From Micavibrio_B sp964399985 (GTDB taxonomy: Bacteria; Pseudomonadota; Alphaproteobacteria; Micavibrionales; Micavibrionaceae), in assembly GCA_964399985.1 (NCBI GenBank), contig CAYNRY010000002.1, positions 248,001 to 312,000 of the forward strand: a DNA stretch of 64,000 bases, in the 5' to 3' direction. The position numbers and the translations under genes are program-made. Shown piece by piece: positions 58,555 through 64,000 of this stretch. Every line of letters starts with the position of its first letter. Positions within the stretch are counted from its first letter, which is position 1. The notes beneath the pieces were generated by a model. The model did not search any database. It had not been told where the DNA came from and worked only from the letters and a program-made list of their open reading frames with translations.

Positions 58555-59796
58555 ATGGCGCTTTCATTCAAAATTCTTCAAAACCGTAACTTTCGACTCA
58601 TCTTGTTTACGCGTATGTTCGGAGCTTTGGCACTGCAGGCGCAGGCCGTTATCGTCGGATGGCAGATTTACTCTATCACTAAAAATCCGCTTATGCTCGG
58701 TCTCGTCGGGCTAACCGAAGCCATACCGGCGATTACTTGCGCATTGTTTGCAGGGTATATCGTGGATCATTCACAGCCGAAAAAAGTCTATAAATGGTGT
58801 CAGGGGATTCAATTTCTGAACACTGGCATTTTGTTATTATTGGCGGGCGGCTATCTTAAAACAGATATAAATATCCTGCCATTCATGTTTGCCGGTGTAT
58901 TTATTTCCGGCGTTGCCCGTAGTTTTTATATGCCTGCTTCCTTCACGCTGCTATCGCAGATCGTCAAAAAATCAGATATGCCGGCCGCGTCTGCATGGAT
59001 GAGCAGCAGTTTTCAAACTGCCGCGATTGGCGGTCCGGCTTTGGCCGGGCTCATCTATGCGGGTTTCGGCGCATCTATTGCATGGTTTCTTCCGGCGTTT
59101 TTTATGGCAGCATGTTTTCTATTAATCTTTGCGATCAAGATCGATCCAATTTTACGCGAAACGGCAAATCGTTTGCCAGCTGTACAAAGTATCAAGGAAG
59201 GCTGGGGCTTTATCCTGAATAATCCCGTGCTGTTGTCGGTTATGGCGCTCGACATGTTCGCTGTATTATTCGGCGGGGCTGTTGCTATGCTGCCGGCCTT
59301 TGCCGATCAGGTATTGAAATCAGGCGCCGAAGGTCTTGGTATCTTGCGCGCGTCACCTGCAATAGGATCTGTTACTATGGCGCTTATTCTGGCTGTCAGC
59401 CCGATGAAAATCATTTCAGCCAAGAGACTTTTGCTTGCGGTGACAGGCTTTGGTGCATGCATGCTCGGTTTTGGTTTAAGTCAGACTTTTATGATGGCCG
59501 TTATATTTCTTGCATTAAGCGGTGCCTTCGATAGCGTCAGCATGGTTATTCGAGGCACGCTGATGCAGCTTCTAACACCGGATCATATGCGCGGGCGTGT
59601 ATCGTCGGTGAACAGCATGTTTATTATTTCATCCAATGAAATTGGTGCGTTTGAGTCTGGTCTGGCCGCTAAACTGTTCGGCCTCGTGCCGTCAATTGTC
59701 TTCGGCGGTATCGGCACATTGATCGTTGCCGGAACAACTGCTCTGATTTCCCCTAAATTCAGGAAGATGGAAGTCAGGCCGGACGAAATTAAGTGA
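58555..59796 (+). CDS. MFS transporter, EntS-like exporter type
   Basis: A 413-residue transporter with about 11-12 hydrophobic segments (ILFTRMFGALALQAQAVIVG, LLLLAGGYL, and so on). Members similar to EntS and DHA3-type exporters show the pattern MRGRVSSVNSMF, present here near 345. The first cytoplasmic loop carries DHSQPKKVYKW. It is not in an obvious biosynthetic context; it lies in the signalling block. Substrate unknown; efflux of a small molecule is the likely role. Its 3' end overlaps the next gene on the other strand by eight bases. Confidence 0.9.
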   Translation: MALSFKILQNRNFRLILFTRMFGALALQAQAVIVGWQIYSITKNPLMLGLVGLTEAIPAITCALFAGYIVDHSQPKKVYKWCQGIQFLNTGILLLLAGGYLKTDINILPFMFAGVFISGVARSFYMPASFTLLSQIVKKSDMPAASAWMSSSFQTAAIGGPALAGLIYAGFGASIAWFLPAFFMAACFLLIFAIKIDPILRETANRLPAVQSIKEGWGFILNNPVLLSVMALDMFAVLFGGAVAMLPAFADQVLKSGAEGLGILRASPAIGSVTMALILAVSPMKIISAKRLLLAVTGFGACMLGFGLSQTFMMAVIFLALSGAFDSVSMVIRGTLMQLLTPDHMRGRVSSVNSMFIISSNEIGAFESGLAAKLFGLVPSIVFGGIGTLIVAGTTALISPKFRKMEVRPDEIK

Positions 59797-61465
59797 TTAC
59801 AAGGGTAGCTGCCGTGACGCGATCGCGGCCGTTTTGCTTTGATTGGTATAGCGCGGTATCTGCAGCCGTAACAAGATCTTGCCCTGTCGTGCCGTGTAGA
59901 GGAAATGTGGACACGCCGATTGAAACGGTAACAGACTTAATGTCCTTGTTAGAAAAATTGAGTTTCATATTGCGCGTTGCATCGCATATCTTGTTAGCTT
60001 TTAAGGTTGCCATTTCAAGGCTTGCCATCGGCATGACAATCACGAATTCCTCACCGCCATAGCGGCAGACCATATCTTCCTTGCGCACGCTTTTCTGCAA
60101 GAGATTTGCAAACTGGATAAGAAGTGCATCCCCTGCGTCGTGGCCCATTGAATCATTGAATTTTTTAAAATGATCGACGTCGAGGACCAGAACACTTAAT
60201 GGTTCGCTGTTACGCTCAGCGCGACTTAATTCACGCTCAAGGGTAGTTTCTAGATAACGACGATTATAGGCTTTTGTTAGAGGATCACGAATCGATTGAT
60301 CGCGCAGTTTGTTTTGTAAATTTAAATTGGCAACAGCAAGAGAAATTTGCTCGCTAACACGACGACAAAATGCCACCTTCTCTTTGCTGGCCTTTTTGAC
60401 GTTATCAACGACCGATACAAAAAGACCTATAGTTTCTCCTTGTGCTTGCATTGGTAAACACAAGCTGGCTCCCTTAGGCTCTTCCAGAAAATGTTCACAG
60501 CAAGGCTCGGTACCGCCGGGGACAAAATAATGTGCCTTACCACGGCGCAGACCCCAGCATTGATCGGGATTAAAATTCTTGGAAATATTGTCTTTACTCA
60601 GACCCCAGCACGCCATGGTTTCTATTCTATTACGAGAATTCTCAAAAACACCTACTGCTCCATCGGAGTCGGGCAATAATTCCGGTATATAAGAATTAAT
60701 TACATTTAAAGCCTCTTCAATCGATTGAGAGCTCTGCATGTAATCAGATAATTTACCAAGCATGGTCGTCTCATTATTTGCTTGCTCCATATGTTCAAGA
60801 GCGGCTTGCAAATTCGATTCCGTCTCTTCTCTTTTTTTGCTTTCTGCGTAGATTAGCCAGAAGACGATGATAAGAATAAGTGTACAAATTGCTATGCCGC
60901 TCGCGCCGGTTTTGAGCGTCGCTAAGGTCGTTTGTGAAGCTTTATATTTTCTCATCTCCAGAAGATGATTTTCTTCGGCGATCATTTCAGCTACCAGAGC
61001 CCGAATCTGGTCCATCTCTCTTTTGCCTGACCCCTCCTTCACCAGGGCGAAAGCAGAAGCTTGTCCTTCAGTGTCATGAGCATTGATAATTTTTTCAGCG
61101 ATTTTTACCCGGGCATTGGCTTCATTTGTTACACGGGAAAGCCTTTTTTCCTGAAGAGAATTATCCGCGACCAAGTTTTTTAACTTTTCCAGTTTGTCGC
61201 TCAACTCGGGTATAGCGATGGAATAAGGCGTCAGGTAATCTTTTTGTCCGGTGATGACATAGCCACGCTGTGACGACTGGATATCTTTCAGGTCCGATAA
61301 AACGCCGTTTAAACTAGCGATCACAGTATAGGTATGATCGATCCAATCCTTTTCAGTGTGCATTTGTTTAAAGTTGCGATAATTCGTATAGGCAATCAAA
61401 GCAAGAACGACGAATGTCAGAAAGAACCAAGAAATAATACTTTTGTGGAAAGATAATTTATTCAT
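59789..61465 (-). CDS. CHASE3-GAF-GGDEF diguanylate cyclase
   Basis: A 558-residue membrane protein that should make cyclic di-GMP. The first membrane span (about 10-30) is followed by a CHASE3 region (DIQSSQRGYVITGQKDYLTP) to about 185, a second span to about 210, and a GAF-like domain to about 385 with several cysteines (TEPCCEHF). The GGDEF domain begins near 395 (DPLTKAYNRRYLETT) with active loop YGGEEF near 480. The inhibition site RKED precedes it at the correct distance, so product inhibition is likely. Its CHASE3 part resembles that of the kinase upstream. Confidence 0.92.
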   Translation of the reverse strand: MNKLSFHKSIISWFFLTFVVLALIAYTNYRNFKQMHTEKDWIDHTYTVIASLNGVLSDLKDIQSSQRGYVITGQKDYLTPYSIAIPELSDKLEKLKNLVADNSLQEKRLSRVTNEANARVKIAEKIINAHDTEGQASAFALVKEGSGKREMDQIRALVAEMIAEENHLLEMRKYKASQTTLATLKTGASGIAICTLILIIVFWLIYAESKKREETESNLQAALEHMEQANNETTMLGKLSDYMQSSQSIEEALNVINSYIPELLPDSDGAVGVFENSRNRIETMACWGLSKDNISKNFNPDQCWGLRRGKAHYFVPGGTEPCCEHFLEEPKGASLCLPMQAQGETIGLFVSVVDNVKKASKEKVAFCRRVSEQISLAVANLNLQNKLRDQSIRDPLTKAYNRRYLETTLERELSRAERNSEPLSVLVLDVDHFKKFNDSMGHDAGDALLIQFANLLQKSVRKEDMVCRYGGEEFVIVMPMASLEMATLKANKICDATRNMKLNFSNKDIKSVTVSIGVSTFPLHGTTGQDLVTAADTALYQSKQNGRDRVTAATLVIT

Positions 61466-61507
61466 CCTGAAACCTTATCAGAGATAGGTAAATTTTCTAT
61501 TGTTAAG

Positions 61508-63499
61508 CTATTTCTTTGCTTCATTAATCAAGGCGCGGCAATTGGCATTCTGCACATCCCCGGCTTCAATAAAGGGAATAATAGCTGCAAAAGGCGTTAA
61601 TAAAGTGCCAAGAATAGCTGCAGCCGCTCCTCTTGCGCCCGCGCGCGCAGGGTCGATGCCAATTGATGGTTTTTTGAGCTCCCCAGATACGATAATGGGT
61701 GTTTGGGCGGATAACAGACTATTATCTTTAGGTTTTGAATCTAATTTGGCGCTAATTAATTCCCGTTTCATGTCGATGCCGACATTTCCTAGCAAAAGAG
61801 AATCGGCCGTATCGAGCACAAATATTTTAGATTTTAAAATACCGTTTTTAACATTGAAATCCATGACGCCGCAGCGAATGGGTGTTGCTTTATCTTTCCC
61901 CATAAAAAGAGGCAGGGCTTGCCCGATATCAAGATCGGATGCTTCTACAAGAAGAAGGCTTATCGTGCCGCCCGACATAATGATGGACAGATTACCATTG
62001 CTGGTAGCAAGAACATCTGCCAACGAAGCGCCGGTTCCGGCGAGATTAACCTTCCCGCCGAAATACCCTTGGGTAGTTTCTTCGAAGCGTGTATTGCCAA
62101 AGAATTGCTTCAAGCTCAATTTACGCAAATTCAAATCCATCTTCATGGGCGGAATGTCATGCTGGCCGTTGATTTCGACAGATCCATCAACCGTGCCATC
62201 GGCAAGAACGATATTCAGCGGGTCCAATTTCAAAATACCATTTTGTAGATCAAAACGGACATCGAGACCTTTAAATGGCAGACCCGGGGCTTCAATTTTC
62301 TTGGCCTTTAAGGTGACATCAAGATCGGCAGCTCGCAAACGCTTCACTTCTAATGGAACATCTGGAATCAGTTTTGAGTCTGCCTTTTCCTTCGCAGCTT
62401 CAGCTTTTTGTTCGGGCGCGGCATTTTTGCCATCAGGAGATAAGCCGATAAAACCGCCAAGGTCACGACTGTCGAGAAGATTGGAAACCAGTTCAGCTTT
62501 CAGGAAACCGCGCTCCCCGCTCGTGTCGTAAGATAAATTGCCAGATAGATCACTGCCGCCGACTTTACCGGTAAAGTCTTTATATCCCCAGACTTCGCCT
62601 TCTTTGGTCAATTGACCTTTCAATAAATAGGGTGGTGTTGGTGGAAGGGGGATGGCCGTTAAATAGAAAATATCGGCCAAATTATGACCTTTTATTTCAA
62701 GGGATGCATCGACACCAGTCATTTTAACGGGGTCCTTGAAAGCGCCGTTGACGACAATTTCAGTTGGACCCATAACGAGTTTTAAATTCAGAGGAAAATC
62801 TTGGGAAGAGTCGCGCAATGCCTCCAGAGAACCACCGCTGGCGTCAAGAACGAATTTCTGCTTTTGCAGCAAACCGTCGCCTGAGATTTTAAAGCCGGCA
62901 CCATTCTTTTTCTTAGTGCCGCCGCTGCCGCTCACGGTTTCCAGCTCTAAATCGAGATTCAGATTTTTCACGCCATCCCGATAAATCAATCGCCCGTTAT
63001 TAATCATTATATTGCCGATGATAGGGAAATTTTTGCGGCTGTCCGGTATAGCCGCTTCACTGGCCAGATTGGCGTTCGATAATGCGGGGAACTCCCAATT
63101 AGTTTCGCCGGGTGCTTTTTTCTCCAGAACGATATTCGGCTTATTGATTTCGATTTCACCGAATTCAAGACGACCCAAAAGAAGCTTTGCTGGTTTAAAA
63201 TCGAAGTCAATAGATTCGATTGTTACCATTTCTGGTTCTGCATATCCTTGGGCATTGGCAAGGCGAATTTTTTCTGCGTGAACACGCGTCTTGTTCCAGT
63301 CCCAATTGATATCGAGGGCACCATCAATGGCAAATTCACGTCCGATTTTTCCGCCCGCCTTGTGATTGGTAAAGGACCGTATAATCGGTTCGGAGAAAAG
63401 AACAAGAATAACAACACCCAAAAATAAAAGCGCGAAGACGGCGCTAATGGCTGTCAAAATCTTATGTTGTCTGAATTGAAAAGCCATAAAATATACCAT
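61508..63499 (-). CDS. AsmA-family protein
   Basis: A 663-residue membrane-anchored periplasmic protein of the AsmA family, which in other bacteria helps lipid transport and outer-membrane assembly. The N-terminal anchor (ILTAISAVFALLFLGVVILVLF) spans about 12-34. The long rest is beta-rich (PAKLLLGRLEFGEIEINKPN), and the C terminus includes ILGTLLTPFAAIIPFIEAG. The family's conserved N- and C-terminal AsmA regions are present. An in-frame ATG at 63487 is a possible alternative start; neither has a clear ribosome site. It lies alone between signalling genes and nfi. Confidence 0.85.
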   Translation of the reverse strand: MVYFMAFQFRQHKILTAISAVFALLFLGVVILVLFSEPIIRSFTNHKAGGKIGREFAIDGALDINWDWNKTRVHAEKIRLANAQGYAEPEMVTIESIDFDFKPAKLLLGRLEFGEIEINKPNIVLEKKAPGETNWEFPALSNANLASEAAIPDSRKNFPIIGNIMINNGRLIYRDGVKNLNLDLELETVSGSGGTKKKNGAGFKISGDGLLQKQKFVLDASGGSLEALRDSSQDFPLNLKLVMGPTEIVVNGAFKDPVKMTGVDASLEIKGHNLADIFYLTAIPLPPTPPYLLKGQLTKEGEVWGYKDFTGKVGGSDLSGNLSYDTSGERGFLKAELVSNLLDSRDLGGFIGLSPDGKNAAPEQKAEAAKEKADSKLIPDVPLEVKRLRAADLDVTLKAKKIEAPGLPFKGLDVRFDLQNGILKLDPLNIVLADGTVDGSVEINGQHDIPPMKMDLNLRKLSLKQFFGNTRFEETTQGYFGGKVNLAGTGASLADVLATSNGNLSIIMSGGTISLLLVEASDLDIGQALPLFMGKDKATPIRCGVMDFNVKNGILKSKIFVLDTADSLLLGNVGIDMKRELISAKLDSKPKDNSLLSAQTPIIVSGELKKPSIGIDPARAGARGAAAAILGTLLTPFAAIIPFIEAGDVQNANCRALINEAKK

Positions 63500-63535
63500 C
63501 TAAAAATTTGCCTAAAGAAGGCAAACGCTTTTGAG

Positions 63536-64000
63536 CTATATTAAGTTCCCTTGAATAGGCGGTGTTTTGGCAGGGCGGATTTTTGAAAATTTATCTGCCG
63601 TGTGCGTTGGTTCTGGTAATTTATATTTGCCCATGCAATTGAGGACCATTTGTACCGCCGTCTCGTGATCAATCTTATGGCCGGGAGAAATGAATAATGG
63701 GTTGGTATTATCCTTTGTGCGCAAAACGGTGCCGATCAATTCCTTTTTATGAATGAGGGGGCTTTGATCGCCTGTCAAAAGTCCCGGCATATCGTATCGC
63801 CCGCAGAGAAGAGATTTACCGACGCCGATGGACGGAATATCAAGACACAGACCTAAATGCGTGGCAATGCCCATGCGGCGCGGATGCGCGATCCCCATGC
63901 CGTCAACCATCAGCAAGTCGGGTTTGGTAGAGATTACTTTAAAGGCTTCGAGGATAACCGGAATCTCACGAAAAGATAAAAGGCCTGGTACATAAGGGAA
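63536..64000 (-). CDS. nfi: Endonuclease V (partial, N terminus beyond the window)
   Basis: This enzyme cleaves DNA next to deaminated bases such as inosine. The visible part covers the C-terminal 154 residues. PYVPGLLSFREIP comes first, then LLMVDGMGIAHPRRMGIATHLG, with the metal-binding Asp in VDG and the family block GxGxAHPRRxGxAxHLG. Later GKSLLCG and SPGHKIDHETA follow. The frame runs off the right edge. The C-terminal end is slightly extended and basic. Confidence 0.94.
   Translation of the reverse strand, partial: FPYVPGLLSFREIPVILEAFKVISTKPDLLMVDGMGIAHPRRMGIATHLGLCLDIPSIGVGKSLLCGRYDMPGLLTGDQSPLIHKKELIGTVLRTKDNTNPLFISPGHKIDHETAVQMVLNCMGKYKLPEPTHTADKFSKIRPAKTPPIQGNLI

Noticed and set aside
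61500..62531. Long open frame (343 codons) on the plus strand opposite the AsmA-like gene
   Set aside because: Antisense to a good AsmA frame; the peptide is Ser/Arg/Pro-rich as typical for shadow frames.
1..64000. CRISPR array, prophage or complete insertion sequence
   Set aside because: Repeats found are single or inverted palindromes without regular spacing, and no transposase, integrase or cas gene is visible.

Overview
The window looks like a chromosomal segment of an alphaproteobacterium. The order trpF-trpB-trpA-accD-folC, the cluster rpmH-rnpA-yidD-yidC-engB, a UbiH-type ubiquinone hydroxylase, the PS-synthase/PS-decarboxylase pair and general-stress (EcfG-like) promoter sequences all point that way. 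Base composition is mid-range, with a few AT-richer accessory genes. The genus cannot be fixed from this sequence alone. There is no prophage, complete insertion sequence, CRISPR array or rRNA operon. The genome instead carries several families of short dispersed repeats.

Layout. 0-5.8 kb: ihfB, lapA and pyrF on the plus strand, then an accessory pair (LOG-like protein and a phosphoribosyltransferase, convergent), then folC and accD on the minus strand. 5.9-11 kb: a small secreted unknown, then trpA and trpB split by a membrane acyltransferase, and trpF. 11-16 kb: two unknown genes, a patatin-like lipase, a UbiH-type hydroxylase and an unknown conserved gene. 16-19.7 kb: ribosome, RNase P and membrane-insertion genes (rpmH, rnpA, yidD, yidC, engB). 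19.7-28 kb: a porin, a chemoreceptor, a pilin-like and another unknown protein, pssA-psd, a diguanylate cyclase and an RTX-like anchored protein. 28-36.9 kb: uvrD/pcrA-type helicase, argG, argH, NDUFA9-like protein, surA, rsmA and an SDR. 37-47.5 kb: ArsR regulator, two glycosyltransferases, hydrolase, tRNA-Ser, small proteins, HD hydrolase, greB, a divergent PEP carboxylase homologue, cold-shock protein, dusB and a thioesterase. 47.5-55.3 kb: cardiolipin synthase-type PLD protein, rluB-type pseudouridine synthase, a putative copper-uptake cluster (TonB receptor, YcnI/DUF1775, DUF2946), a secreted esterase, and two small envelope proteins behind divergent stress-type promoters. 55.4-64 kb: a signalling block (CHASE3 histidine kinase, response regulator, hybrid REC-kinase, MFS transporter, CHASE3-GAF-GGDEF), an AsmA-like protein and the end of endonuclease V.

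The most unusual points are: a membrane O-acyltransferase placed exactly at the trpB stop codon, between trpB and trpA; a 979-residue PEP carboxylase homologue whose usual glycine-rich catalytic loop is altered; a palindromic repeat read in frame inside folC; a second repeat that supplies the stop codons of two unrelated genes; and a pair of divergent EcfG-like promoters upstream of DUF3309 and a small lipoprotein. I found no multi-gene system that I can call new with confidence. The LOG/phosphoribosyltransferase pair and the twin-CHASE3 signalling block are the best candidates for follow-up.
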